From JACVRW01 sp963826165 (GTDB lineage Bacteria; Actinomycetota; Thermoleophilia; Solirubrobacterales; Thermoleophilaceae): a stretch of 64,000 bases of DNA. The first letter of the stretch is position 1. Every line of letters starts with the position of its first letter. The notes beneath the pieces are model-generated. The model was not told the DNA's origin. It was given only the letters and a program-made list of their open reading frames with translations, and made no database searches. A program made the position numbers and the translations under genes. Location of the stretch: NCBI GenBank assembly GCA_963826165.1, contig CAWGWC010000009.1:186001-250000 (forward strand), in the 5' to 3' direction. This document shows positions 16,091 through 24,253 of the stretch, one piece after another.

Positions 16091-16723
16091 ATGGCAGCTC
16101 AGACCGAAACCCAGCGCAAGGCAACCGCTCGCAAGGCCGCCGCGACCCGTCGTCGCAACGCGTCCAAGCGCAGCGCCACCGCCGCCAAGAGCTCCGCGAA
16201 GCGGGCGCAGAACTCCGCCAGGAGCACGCAGTCCGCGGCCAAGGCCACCCGGACCGCGGCCAGCAACGCCGCCGAGAGCCGCATCAAGGCCGAGGTGAAC
16301 ACGCTTCAGGTCGTGCAGGCGCAGGCCGAGCGCGCCGTGCTCATCCCCGTGGGTGCCGCGCTGATCGCGCGTGACGCCGTCGTCGACGTGACCAAGCCCT
16401 ACGTGGCTGGTCGCGAGAGCGCCGAGAAGGAGCTCGAGAAGGTCGGTAAGCGCGTGTCGGTGAACCTGCGCAAGGCCGAGCGCCGCGGCACCACCGCCCG
16501 CAATCGTGCGGTGCGCGAGACCAAGAAGACGCGCACTCGCGTGGAGCGTCAGCTGCGCCAGCGCCGCAACGGCGTGGTGCGGACGGTCAAGCAGAACCGC
16601 CGCGATGCCGAAAAGCAGGTAAAGACGGCTCGCCGTGAGTTCGAGCGTCAGGTCACTGCCACGCGCCGCGAGGTGCAGGCACAGGCCGAGGGCATCGTCG
16701 ACCGCGTGGCCACGATCGCCTAG
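16091..16723 (+). CDS. Basic Ala/Lys/Arg-rich histone H1-like protein
   Basis: The 210 aa product is very basic. The first 65 residues are Ala/Lys/Arg/Ser/Thr repeats (TARKAAATRRRNASKRS) like histone H1 tails. A central part (about 75-125) is less charged ('RAVLIPVGAALIARDAVVDV'), and the rest is a long Arg/Lys/Gln/Glu helix, probably coiled coil. Strong promoter plus strong SD imply high abundance. A nucleoid-associated role is plausible. The central hydrophobic stretch also recalls phasin-like or membrane-peripheral proteins, so the role is open. It has its own terminator hairpins. Confidence 0.8.
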   Translation: MAAQTETQRKATARKAAATRRRNASKRSATAAKSSAKRAQNSARSTQSAAKATRTAASNAAESRIKAEVNTLQVVQAQAERAVLIPVGAALIARDAVVDVTKPYVAGRESAEKELEKVGKRVSVNLRKAERRGTTARNRAVRETKKTRTRVERQLRQRRNGVVRTVKQNRRDAEKQVKTARREFERQVTATRREVQAQAEGIVDRVATIA

Positions 16724-16742
16724 CGCGTACAGGTTTCCCCCG

Positions 16743-16799
16743 CCCGCTTGGAGAGAGCGGAAGCGGGTGAGACTGCCGGCCTCATATCTCGCCGGCAGT
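16743..16799 (+). terminator. Tandem hairpins after the histone-like gene
   Basis: CCCGCTT (16743-16749) pairs with AAGCGGG (16761-16767). Then ACTGCCGGC (16772-16780) pairs perfectly with GCCGGCAGT (16791-16799) around a 10-base loop. They lie 20-75 bases after the stop and before the mrp gene, fitting a tandem terminator without a strong U-tract. Confidence 0.55.
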
Positions 16800-16874
16800 G
16801 CAGTATCTCTCCTCCCTCAGCCAGCGGCGCCTACGGGCGCCGTTGGCCATTCCGGGCTGCGACAATGGGTGGCG

Positions 16875-18017
16875 ATGCCTACCCGTGAACAGATTGAGGA
16901 CGTCCTGCGCGGGGTCATCGACCCCGAGCTGCGCAAGGACATCGTGTCCCTCGGCATGGTCCGCTCCATCGAGCAGCCCGAGGAGGGCCGCGTGGACGTG
17001 ACCGTGTCGCTGACCACCCCCGGGTGCCCGATCCGGTCGCACTTCGAGACTGCCGTCCGCGAGAAGGTCTCGAGCCTCGGTGTAAGCCAGGTCCGTGTGG
17101 CCTTCGACGTGCTCTCCGACCAGGAGAAGTCGACGCTCTCCCAGCGGCTCGGCCGCGGTCAGAGCGGCTTGCCCGAGGGCGCGCTCGCCGCGGTCAAGAA
17201 CGTGATCTGCGTCGGTTCCGGCAAGGGCGGGGTCGGCAAGTCCACCATCACCGCCAACCTCGCCGTCGCTCTGCAGGCCGACGGTCACCAGGCCGCCGCG
17301 CTCGACGCCGACGTGTGGGGCTACTCGATTCCCCGGATGCTCGGCGTGCACGGCCGGCCCAAGGTGTCGGCCGAGCGCAAGATCCTCCCGCTCGAGGGGC
17401 CGGGCGGCGTGCGGGCGATCTCGATCGAGCACTTTCTCAATGAGCGCGACCAGGCCATCACCTGGCGCGGCCCCATGCTCCACAAGGCGATCCGCCAGTT
17501 CCTCGAGGATGTGGACTGGGGAGAGCTCGACTACCTGCTGATCGACCTGCCTCCGGGCACCGGCGATGTGTCGATGACCCTTGCCCAGCTGCTCCCTCAG
17601 GCCCGCTTCGTCGTGGTCACCACGCCGCAGCCCGCCGCGCAGAAGGTCGCGGCTCGCGCGGCCGAGACCGCCCGGCGCTTCGACCTCGAGGTGCTCGGCG
17701 TGATCGAGAACATGTCGGGCTTCACCACCCCCACCGGAGAGCGCTTCACCATCTTCGGTGAGGGCGGGGGCCAGGCCCTCGCTGACGAGCTCGACGTGCC
17801 CCTGCTGGGGAAGATCCCTCTTCAGGAGGAGCTGCGGGTGTCGGCCGACGAAGGCCGCCCGCTCGTGCTGGACGACCCCTCGGCCCCCGCTGCCCAGGCG
17901 ATCTACCACGCCACGCGAGGCATCATCGCGGCCACCCCGCAGGAGCTGGCGGTACTGCAGGCGCCGTCCGGCCCGCCCGTCCCGGAGATCACCGGGACCG
18001 CGCTGCCGATGGCCTAG
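16875..18017 (+). CDS. mrp: Mrp/NBP35-family ATP-binding iron-sulfur carrier with N-terminal DUF59 (MIP18) domain
   Basis: The ATG at 16875 gives 380 aa starting MPTREQIEDVLRGVIDPEL, a DUF59 domain (about 1-85) with 'TPGCPIRSHFE'. The P-loop ATPase follows: deviant Walker A 'GSGKGGVGKSTITANLA', 'DADVWGYSIPRML', 'IDLPPGTGDVSMTLAQL' and 'VIENMSGF'. The family assembles or transfers Fe-S clusters in the cytosol. The usual CxxC near the C-terminal part is not obvious ('ENMSGFTTPTGERF'), so cluster coordination may differ. A longer upstream frame overlaps the histone-like gene and was rejected. Confidence 0.93.
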   Translation: MPTREQIEDVLRGVIDPELRKDIVSLGMVRSIEQPEEGRVDVTVSLTTPGCPIRSHFETAVREKVSSLGVSQVRVAFDVLSDQEKSTLSQRLGRGQSGLPEGALAAVKNVICVGSGKGGVGKSTITANLAVALQADGHQAAALDADVWGYSIPRMLGVHGRPKVSAERKILPLEGPGGVRAISIEHFLNERDQAITWRGPMLHKAIRQFLEDVDWGELDYLLIDLPPGTGDVSMTLAQLLPQARFVVVTTPQPAAQKVAARAAETARRFDLEVLGVIENMSGFTTPTGERFTIFGEGGGQALADELDVPLLGKIPLQEELRVSADEGRPLVLDDPSAPAAQAIYHATRGIIAATPQELAVLQAPSGPPVPEITGTALPMA

Positions 18018-18020
18018 GCG

Positions 18021-19256
18021 TCAGTAGTACACGGGAGCGTCGTCGTTGAGCAGCGTCATGCTGAAGCGCTGGTAGCGGCGCAGCCGGCGTCCGGTGCGGG
18101 CATCGATCAGAGCGGACCCGTTCGGTCCTCCCACGAAGGCGTTTCGCCCGAGCGGTTGGACGCCCCAGATCGGATCGTGGCCGAAGCGGTGGAAGATCCG
18201 CCGGCCGCGTCGCGAGTAGCCCGTGAGCCCGTTGCCGGATCTCGTCAGCTCGAGGAACGTTGAGCTGAGCACGGTGCCGGAGACGAGCACTGCGTCGGTG
18301 GCGAGCGGGTCGATCGTGCGCGCGCGCCAGGTACGGGTGTCGATCAGCGTGAGGCCGGCAGGAGTATCCGGGTCGCCGGGCGTGGAGGGGAGGTCCGAGC
18401 CGGTGACCGCCAGCATTCCGTCGCCCAGCCAGAGCGCGTCGCGTGACGGACCCGCCACCCTGTCCGCCGCCCGCGCCGCGGGCGCGAGCGGGTGCGAGCG
18501 GACCCGGAGATGTGCCAGGTCGACCTCGGCCACCGGCGCCTGCGCCTGAACCACGAAGGCCCGGCCGCCCGCGCGGTCAACGGCCAGCCCCGGGTTCCAC
18601 ACCCGGGTCAGCCGGCCACTCGGCTCGGAGCCGGAGCGGATCTCGGGAAGCGCGGCCGAGCGGACACGTCCGGCGGGACCGACATGGACCAGCCGCGAGG
18701 GGCCGACCGAGCGCCCGCGTGGGCCGAGCACGAACAGGAAGCCACCGCCCCAGCGCTCGCCGGCCTGAAGGGAACCGCCGAGCGTTCGCCGCCAGACCAC
18801 GCGGCGGCGGCGGGCGTCGACGCCGGCGACGATCGTGTCTCCCGCGCCGCAACAGCCCGGTGTCACCACCACGGCCAGCACGCGCCCGGGTCCGGCCCAG
18901 GTGGTGGCCAGGCCCGACCCGCGCCGCGTGACCGTCACGTCGCCCAGCGCCCGCATGGCGTCCAGGTCGACGAACCGGAGCTTGGCCCCGCGTGCGGTCG
19001 AGCCCAGCACTATGCGTGAGCGGTCCGGGGCAAAGCTCCAACCCAAGGGCTCGGCGGCCAGCGGGACACGCCGGCCGGCAAGCGGCCGCAACGTGTCTCG
19101 GTCGACGCGGACCAGACCGAGCGCACCTCGCCAGTTGACGCCGTAGAGCCGTGGCTGCGTCGCCGCCTCCCGCGATCCCGGCGCAGTTGCCGCGGGCGTC
19201 GCCACCGTCAGCCCCGTCAAGATCAGCAGTCCACCAACCAGCAGAAGTCGCGTCAT
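18021..19256 (-). CDS. Secreted beta-propeller-like protein of unknown function
   Basis: The 411 aa protein has a signal peptide (MTRLLLVGGLLILTGLTVATPAAT). The rest shows repeated short blades, such as 'PLGWSFAPDRSRIVLGS', 'LRFVDLDAM', 'TIVAGVDARRRRVVWRRT', 'VAEVDLAHLRVRS' and 'TLIDTRTWRART', reading like a YVTN/PQQ-type propeller. No catalytic motif or anchor is visible. It lies 42 bases downstream of the MFS gene on the same strand and may be its operon partner. Confidence 0.72.
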   Translation of the reverse strand: MTRLLLVGGLLILTGLTVATPAATAPGSREAATQPRLYGVNWRGALGLVRVDRDTLRPLAGRRVPLAAEPLGWSFAPDRSRIVLGSTARGAKLRFVDLDAMRALGDVTVTRRGSGLATTWAGPGRVLAVVVTPGCCGAGDTIVAGVDARRRRVVWRRTLGGSLQAGERWGGGFLFVLGPRGRSVGPSRLVHVGPAGRVRSAALPEIRSGSEPSGRLTRVWNPGLAVDRAGGRAFVVQAQAPVAEVDLAHLRVRSHPLAPAARAADRVAGPSRDALWLGDGMLAVTGSDLPSTPGDPDTPAGLTLIDTRTWRARTIDPLATDAVLVSGTVLSSTFLELTRSGNGLTGYSRRGRRIFHRFGHDPIWGVQPLGRNAFVGGPNGSALIDARTGRRLRRYQRFSMTLLNDDAPVYY

Positions 19257-19298
19257 GGCCCTACTACGCAGGCGGGTCGACTCGAGGTCCCGTCCTCC

Positions 19299-20741
19299 CT
19301 ACGCCGGCTGCGGGCACGGCGCGGCCTGCCCGGGGCGCCGCAGCGCAGTGGCGGCCACACCGAGGATCGCCACGATCAGCGACACGATGATCGCCGCGTG
19401 GAAGCCGTCCAGCAGCCCGTCGGGCGAACCGGCGGGACCGGCGTTGGCGGTGTTGACCGCGGTGGCCACGGCGAGCACGAGCGCTCCGCCGAACTGGAAC
19501 GAGGTGTTGACCAGGCCGCCGGCCAGGCCCTGTTCCTCCGCGGCCACACCGTTCGTGGCGGCGACGTTCAGCGACCCGTAGGCGAGCCCGAAGCCCAGGC
19601 CGGTGAGCAGGAACGTCGGCAGCATCGCCACCGCGTAGCTCGAATCGAGACCGATCGGCAGGAACAACGCGTAGCCGGCGGCCGTCGACGCCAGGCCGGC
19701 CACGCTCAGCCGGGTGACCCCGAAGCGCGCGATCAGCGGGGCGAGGCGCGTGGCCAGCACGGCCACGAGCAGGCCGGCCGGGAACAGCGCCAGGCCGGTT
19801 TCGAGCGCCGACCAGCCGCGCAGCTGCTGCATGTACAGCGTCACGATGAACTGGAACCCGAACCAGCCGCCGATCAGGGACATCGCTCCGAGGTTGGCCC
19901 TCACGAGAGTCCCCGAGCGCAGGATGCCCAGGCGGACCAGCGGGGCCGGCGTACGGTGCTCGTGGGCCACGAAGGCGCCCAGGATCGCCGCCGCGCCGGC
20001 GAGCGAGCCCAGCGTCCGCGCAGAGGTCCAGCCGGCCTCCGGCGCCTCGACCAGGGTGAACACGAGCAGCAGCATGCCCAGGGTGACGGCCAGCGCGCCG
20101 GCCACGTCGAAGCGAGCGCCCGTGCGCACCGGTCGGCCGGGATCCGGCACCAGCCGGATGGCGGCGATCAGGGTGATCAGGGCCAGCGGGACGGGGAAGA
20201 GGAACACCCAGCGCCAGCCCAGCTCGGTGAGCAGTCCGCTGAACACGAGCCCGAGCGAGAAGCCGGTGGCGCCGGTGGCCGTGTAGATGGCGAGCGCCTT
20301 GTTGCGGGCGGGCCCCTCGGCGAAGCTCGTGGTGATGATCGACAGCCCGGCGGGAGCAGTGAAGCCGGCGCTCACGCCCTTGATGAAGCGGGTTGCGATC
20401 AGCAGGCCTTCGTCGGTGGCCAGCGCGCCGAGGCCCGAGGCGACCACGAACACGCCCAGCGAGATCAGGAACATGCGCCGCCGGCCGAGCAGGTCCGCGG
20501 CGCGCCCACCGAGCAACAGGAAGCCCCCGTAGCCGAGGACGTAGGCGCTCACGATCCACTGGAGCGAGCTGGTGGAGACGTCGAGGTCGGTGCGGATCGA
20601 CGGCAGCGCGACGCCGGTCATCGACACGTCCATCGCGTCGAGGAAGAGGGCGGCGCACAGCACCAGCAGGGCACCCCAGGCGCGAGCGCTCAGCCGGCCG
20701 GTGCCGTCATCGAGAGTGGTGGAGGAAGCTGAGGTGGACAC
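19299..20741 (-). CDS. MFS drug/proton antiporter, DHA2 (EmrB/QacA) family
   Basis: From GTG 20741 the protein has 480 aa and about 14 hydrophobic segments. Signatures are 'FLDAMDVSMTGVALPSI' (TM1), 'LQWIVSAYVLGYGGFLLLGG' (TM2) and the loop 'GRAADLLGRRRMF', typical of 14-TM DHA2 exporters. The frame is open further upstream (to 20822) but that part overlaps the ArsR operator repeats. The divergent ArsR gene and two operator-like dyads suggest repression relieved by a ligand or metal; the substrate is unknown. Confidence 0.9.
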   Translation of the reverse strand: MSTSASSTTLDDGTGRLSARAWGALLVLCAALFLDAMDVSMTGVALPSIRTDLDVSTSSLQWIVSAYVLGYGGFLLLGGRAADLLGRRRMFLISLGVFVVASGLGALATDEGLLIATRFIKGVSAGFTAPAGLSIITTSFAEGPARNKALAIYTATGATGFSLGLVFSGLLTELGWRWVFLFPVPLALITLIAAIRLVPDPGRPVRTGARFDVAGALAVTLGMLLLVFTLVEAPEAGWTSARTLGSLAGAAAILGAFVAHEHRTPAPLVRLGILRSGTLVRANLGAMSLIGGWFGFQFIVTLYMQQLRGWSALETGLALFPAGLLVAVLATRLAPLIARFGVTRLSVAGLASTAAGYALFLPIGLDSSYAVAMLPTFLLTGLGFGLAYGSLNVAATNGVAAEEQGLAGGLVNTSFQFGGALVLAVATAVNTANAGPAGSPDGLLDGFHAAIIVSLIVAILGVAATALRRPGQAAPCPQPA

Positions 20742-20777
20742 GAGTCGCTTTCTTGAATGGGGGGCGGTCTCGGGTAT

Positions 20778-20816
20778 TGTTCGATGAGCATCGTACTTAA
20801 ATGTTCGATGAGCGTC
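20778..20816. promoter_or_regulatory. Twin operator repeats for the ArsR-type repressor
   Basis: TGTTCGATGAGC(A/G)TC occurs twice in direct orientation, at 20778-20792 and 20802-20816, 24 bases apart. The first contains a perfect dyad CGATG-AG-CATCG; the second is a degenerate copy. They sit between the divergent MFS and ArsR genes around an AT-rich core, so one regulator could control both. Confidence 0.65.
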
Positions 20817-20821
20817 AAACA

Positions 20822-21148
20822 ATGGCCGTTAAGCCTGAGCAAACCGTCGACTCACCGCCCGACCTGGCGGCTATCGAGATCGCCACGGTGCTGCAGGCGC
20901 TCTCCGATCCCGTCCGGCTGGCGATCGTGCGCCAGCTCGCGCGCTGCGAGGACGGCGGCGAGCTCACCTGCGGTCAGCTCGAGCTGCCGGTGGGGAAGTC
21001 CACCTGCAGCCACCACCTCAAGATCCTCACCGCCGCGGGCGTGATCGCCGAGCGCGAGGAGGGCACCCGCAAGCACCTCCGGCTGCGCCGAGACGAGCTC
21101 GACCGCCGTTTCCCGGGTCTGATCGCGCCGGTGCTCGCCGCATCCTGA
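20822..21148 (+). CDS. ArsR-family winged-helix repressor
   Basis: I start at ATG 20822 (108 aa, MAVKPEQTV). An in-frame ATG at 20801 lies inside the second operator repeat and is less likely. The ArsR fold is seen in 'VLQALSDPVRLAIVRQLARC' and recognition helix region 'GKSTCSHHLKILTAAGVI' with the wing 'EREEGTRKHLRL'. Cysteines at 'ARCEDGGELTCGQLE' and 'STCSHH' could form a metal or thiol sensor but are not a known ArsR metal site. It probably represses itself and the MFS gene. Confidence 0.9.
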   Translation: MAVKPEQTVDSPPDLAAIEIATVLQALSDPVRLAIVRQLARCEDGGELTCGQLELPVGKSTCSHHLKILTAAGVIAEREEGTRKHLRLRRDELDRRFPGLIAPVLAAS

Positions 21149-21180
21149 AACAGTTGTCTCGTCGCTGACGTAGAGGGGGC

Positions 21181-21777
21181 ATGAACGGGACGGCTTCGGG
21201 ACAGGAGCTGGCGCTGACGGGCCGGGTTCGGCCGTGGTACCGGCCCGCCCGGCCGAGCGACGGCGCGGCGCTCGTCCGACAGGCTCAGGCCGGCTCGGCC
21301 GATGCGATCGAGGAGCTGGTGCGCTCTCACTGGGCCACGGCGCACCGGGCGTCCTTCCTGATCGTGCGCGATGCCGCGGCCGCCGAGGACATCACGCAGG
21401 AGGCGATGCTCGCGGCGGTCCGCGCGCTCGGGGATTTCGACCGCCGGCGCCCGTTTCGTCCGTGGCTCCACCGGATCGTCGTCAACCGCTCGCTCGACTG
21501 GCTGCGGCAGCGGGGACGCCGCGCCGAGGTCGGATGGACCGCCGACGAGGCGCCGGCTGTGCCACTCTCGTCCGAAGGACTGCCGGACGAGCTGATGGCC
21601 GCTCTTTGGAGGCTCGATCCGGAGGACCGGGCGATCGTCGTGCTGCGGCACCTGCTCGGCTATCGCTCCTCCGAGCTGGCCGGCATGCTCGATCTTCCCG
21701 CGGCCACCGTCCGGACGCGGCTCGCCCGCTCGCTCGACCGTCTGCGCGCGGATCTCGAAGAGGAGGAGAGCTCGTGA
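21181..21777 (+). CDS. ECF-type RNA polymerase sigma factor
   Basis: The 198 aa protein has sigma region 2 ('RDAAAAEDITQEAMLAAVRAL', 'WLHRIVVNRSLDWLRQ') and region 4 ('RLDPEDRAIVVLRHLLGY', 'AATVRTRLARSLDRLR'). An SD-like GAGGGGG precedes the ATG. The last codons contain the SD (AGGAGGAG) of the downstream gene and the stop overlaps its GTG, so the pair is translationally coupled. By analogy the next gene encodes its anti-sigma/sensor. Confidence 0.93.
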   Translation: MNGTASGQELALTGRVRPWYRPARPSDGAALVRQAQAGSADAIEELVRSHWATAHRASFLIVRDAAAAEDITQEAMLAAVRALGDFDRRRPFRPWLHRIVVNRSLDWLRQRGRRAEVGWTADEAPAVPLSSEGLPDELMAALWRLDPEDRAIVVLRHLLGYRSSELAGMLDLPAATVRTRLARSLDRLRADLEEEESS

Positions 21778-23399
21778 ACACCGACCAGCTCGAACGGCAG
21801 CTGAGAGAGCTCCCCGTGCCCGACTCCACGGAGACGCTCGAGCACACGCTCGCTCAGGCGCGCCTCGAGGCTCCGGAGCGCCCAGCTCCCAGGGCCTCGG
21901 TCAGCCCGTGGCGGCGGCCCCTGCTGGCCGCCGGAGCGGTGGCGCTTCTCGTGGTGCTCGCTTCGCTCACCCCTCCCGGGCGCGCCGCGAGCGCGTGGGT
22001 GGGAGACCTCGTCGGGATCGGCGAGGTGGGAGGACCGCCATCCATCGACGAGCCGTCCGGCACCGGTGTGGTCGTGGACAACGGCCGCGCTCCCGACGGG
22101 AGCCGTTACGAGTGGGTGGCTTACCGGTGCAACATCAGGAGAGGTGACGAGAGCGCCGCCGCCCGCTTCGGAGGTGTCGGCCTGGACCTCGGCTGGCCCG
22201 GCGACAAGCCCGTCAAGAGCAGCGTCGATTGCTCCGAGGAGGAAACGGGAAGGAAGCCGGGCGTCTTCCAGTCCCTCGGAACGCAGATCCAGCCCACGCA
22301 GTTCAAGGGCGTGGCCGAGCCCGACCTCGTCATCTCGGGCGCCACCGGCCCCGCGGTCCACCGGGTCAGCATCATCTACACAGAGCCCGACGGCCGCAGC
22401 CGCCAGCTGCCCGTGGACTTCGCTCGTGTCCGCGGCGAGCTGCGCAGGCTGGCGAGGCGAAGCGTGCCGCTCGGAACGTTCACGGCCTTCCTGCCGGGTG
22501 AGGTGGCGGCTCGCGACGAGGTCGAGTCGCGGCTCGACCTGCGCGCACTCGAAACGACCGGCAAGCTCGAGGTGGGCCCGATCGGGCGCCGCGAGCGAGC
22601 CGAGGCCGTGCGCGCCCGCGAGCGCTGCGAGCCTCAGCGCCCCGAGCAGCCGACCCTGGCCGATATCACGTACCGACCCGAGGCTGAGCGCTTCAGGCTC
22701 TTGGGCCGGGCCATTGCTCCCTACAACGCGTGTCTGGAGCGGCTCTTGCCGATGGGACCGATCGAGTACGTGGCCTACGACGCCAACGGCCGGGTGCTCG
22801 AGCGTTTCCGCGAGTCGGTGGTGCTGCCGCCGTCGACCATCAAGCCCGCCGGCCGCGAGGAGCCCGGGGACCGGCGGCTTGCCTTCCCCGCCTATGGTGG
22901 CGGCAAGCCGATCGTGCTCGTGAGCGGCCGTGCGCCCGACGGGGCCCTGTTCGAGCTCGTCGGCCAGCGCTCCAGACAGGATTCCTGCGTGCTGCTGTTT
23001 TGGCCCTACGTATTCGACCAGGCAACCGGCGGCTCCTGCGGAGACGTACCGCCCGTTGGGGCCTTCGGGCGCCGCCGGCCCCAGGCGGTTGCCGCCCGAG
23101 GGTACGGCGCCCCAAACGACATGCCTGCGGCCACCCGTTACCGGGTCATGTCCGGCTACAGCAAGCCGTCAGTGCGCGATGTGCGAGTCGTGTACGCCGG
23201 CCGGAGCGGCCGGCGTACCGATGCACAGGTCGACTTCGCGCGGGTGGACCGCGCCAGCCGGCGGCGCATGAACGCCGGCCGGCCGTTCGGCGCGTGGGTC
23301 GGCTTCTTGCCCCGCTCCGCCGGTCCCCGGCCGTGGTTCACGGTAATCGCCGTCGGCGCAAACGGCCGCGTGCTGAGCCGCGAGCGACAGCGCGGCTAG
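21774..23399 (+). CDS. Single-pass membrane protein, probable anti-sigma/sensor with duplicated extracellular domain
   Basis: The GTG at 21774 gives 541 aa. A short cytoplasmic part (1-46: 'NTDQLERQLRELPVPDS') resembles the start of many ECF-linked anti-sigma proteins, followed by one membrane segment (about 48-66). The large external part carries two related blocks, starting 'GRAPDGSRYEWVAYRC' and 'GRAPDGALFELVGQRS', each followed further on by 'VRVVY' or 'VSIIY' and 'VDFARV' strings. This suggests an internal duplication. No zinc-binding HxxxCxxC anti-sigma motif is present. Role is inferred from position and topology. Confidence 0.78.
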   Translation: MNTDQLERQLRELPVPDSTETLEHTLAQARLEAPERPAPRASVSPWRRPLLAAGAVALLVVLASLTPPGRAASAWVGDLVGIGEVGGPPSIDEPSGTGVVVDNGRAPDGSRYEWVAYRCNIRRGDESAAARFGGVGLDLGWPGDKPVKSSVDCSEEETGRKPGVFQSLGTQIQPTQFKGVAEPDLVISGATGPAVHRVSIIYTEPDGRSRQLPVDFARVRGELRRLARRSVPLGTFTAFLPGEVAARDEVESRLDLRALETTGKLEVGPIGRRERAEAVRARERCEPQRPEQPTLADITYRPEAERFRLLGRAIAPYNACLERLLPMGPIEYVAYDANGRVLERFRESVVLPPSTIKPAGREEPGDRRLAFPAYGGGKPIVLVSGRAPDGALFELVGQRSRQDSCVLLFWPYVFDQATGGSCGDVPPVGAFGRRRPQAVAARGYGAPNDMPAATRYRVMSGYSKPSVRDVRVVYAGRSGRRTDAQVDFARVDRASRRRMNAGRPFGAWVGFLPRSAGPRPWFTVIAVGANGRVLSRERQRG

Positions 23400-24196
23400 G
23401 CCGTCGCCGCGCGGTCGCCCGACTCGAGCCACTCCTCGAACGTCGGTCCCGCCAGGGTCGCACCGGGTCCCGGCAGCAGCACGCCCGTCTCGTAGAGCCC
23501 ATGGTCGGGGTCGTCGGGGTCGCTCATCTCCTCCACCCGGGCCGAGTCGCCGCGCCGGGCCGCCAGCAGGCTCGCCATCTCCACCAGGCGCTCCTCGCGC
23601 GGCCCGGCGACCTCACCGATCGGGGCGTCGGCAGAGTCGGCCAGCGGCTCCCAGTCGGCCGTGGCCAGCTCGGCCAGGCTCTCCGCGACGGTCCTGGCGG
23701 CCACGAGCTGGGTCCGCATCTTCTGCACATAGGTCACGTCGCCGCGGTTGCCCCACTCCATGAGAAGGGGCACGAACTCGTGGAACTGCGCCGCGCGCAG
23801 CACCCGCGCGGGAATCGGCCCCGACAGCGTGACCCGCTCGTGGACGAGCTTGGCCGCCTGGTAGCCCGCGCTGAACCGGTCGACCCCGATGATCGACACC
23901 ACCACGATCCGCTTCACCCCGGCGCGCTCGCCGGCCGACTGGAGGTTGCGCGCCGCGGTGGTGAAGAACTCGGTGGCCGCCTGCTCGTCGGGCGAGGGCC
24001 CGGTGGCCGCGTCGACGATGGTGTCGACGCCCTCGAGCGCCTCGGCCAGTCCGTCGCCGCTGATCAGGTCCACGCCCGTGGAGCGCGACATCGGCACCAC
24101 CTCGTGCCCGGCGGCCTCGAGGATCTCCACCAATGGGCGGCCAACCCTGCCGGAGGCTCCGGCTACGGCGATCTTGCGCTGTGCTTGCTCGGTCAC
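23396..24196 (-). CDS. NmrA/SDR-type NAD(P)-binding oxidoreductase (COE partner of ECF41 sigma)
   Basis: The start is GTG 24196 (266 aa), preceded by a strong SD (AAAAGGAG). The Rossmann motif 'IAVAGASGRVGRPLVEIL' and 'VKRIVVVSIIGVDRF' place it with atypical SDR/NmrA-like proteins. The standard YxxxK catalytic pair appears only as 'GYQAAKL'. The gene is divergent from an ECF41-like sigma factor; ECF41 sigmas are typically next to a carboxymuconolactone decarboxylase, oxidoreductase or epimerase (COE) gene, which fits. Its stop shares a CTAG with the convergent sensor gene. Confidence 0.88.
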   Translation of the reverse strand: MTEQAQRKIAVAGASGRVGRPLVEILEAAGHEVVPMSRSTGVDLISGDGLAEALEGVDTIVDAATGPSPDEQAATEFFTTAARNLQSAGERAGVKRIVVVSIIGVDRFSAGYQAAKLVHERVTLSGPIPARVLRAAQFHEFVPLLMEWGNRGDVTYVQKMRTQLVAARTVAESLAELATADWEPLADSADAPIGEVAGPREERLVEMASLLAARRGDSARVEEMSDPDDPDHGLYETGVLLPGPGATLAGPTFEEWLESGDRAATA

Positions 24197-24226
24197 AACA
24201 ACTCCTTTTCGTTGGTCACTGCTGTA

Positions 24227-24253
24227 GACACTCGGCGAAGGAGGGATGTGACG
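24227..24253 (-). promoter_or_regulatory. Candidate ECF41-type promoter for the oxidoreductase gene
   Basis: On the minus strand CGTCACA (24253-24247) is followed after 16 bases by TGTC (24230-24227). ECF41 promoters, as I recall them, have a TGTCACA-like -35 and a CGTC-like -10. The match is one base off in each box, and the -35 box overlaps the start codon of the sigma gene itself. Confidence 0.4.
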
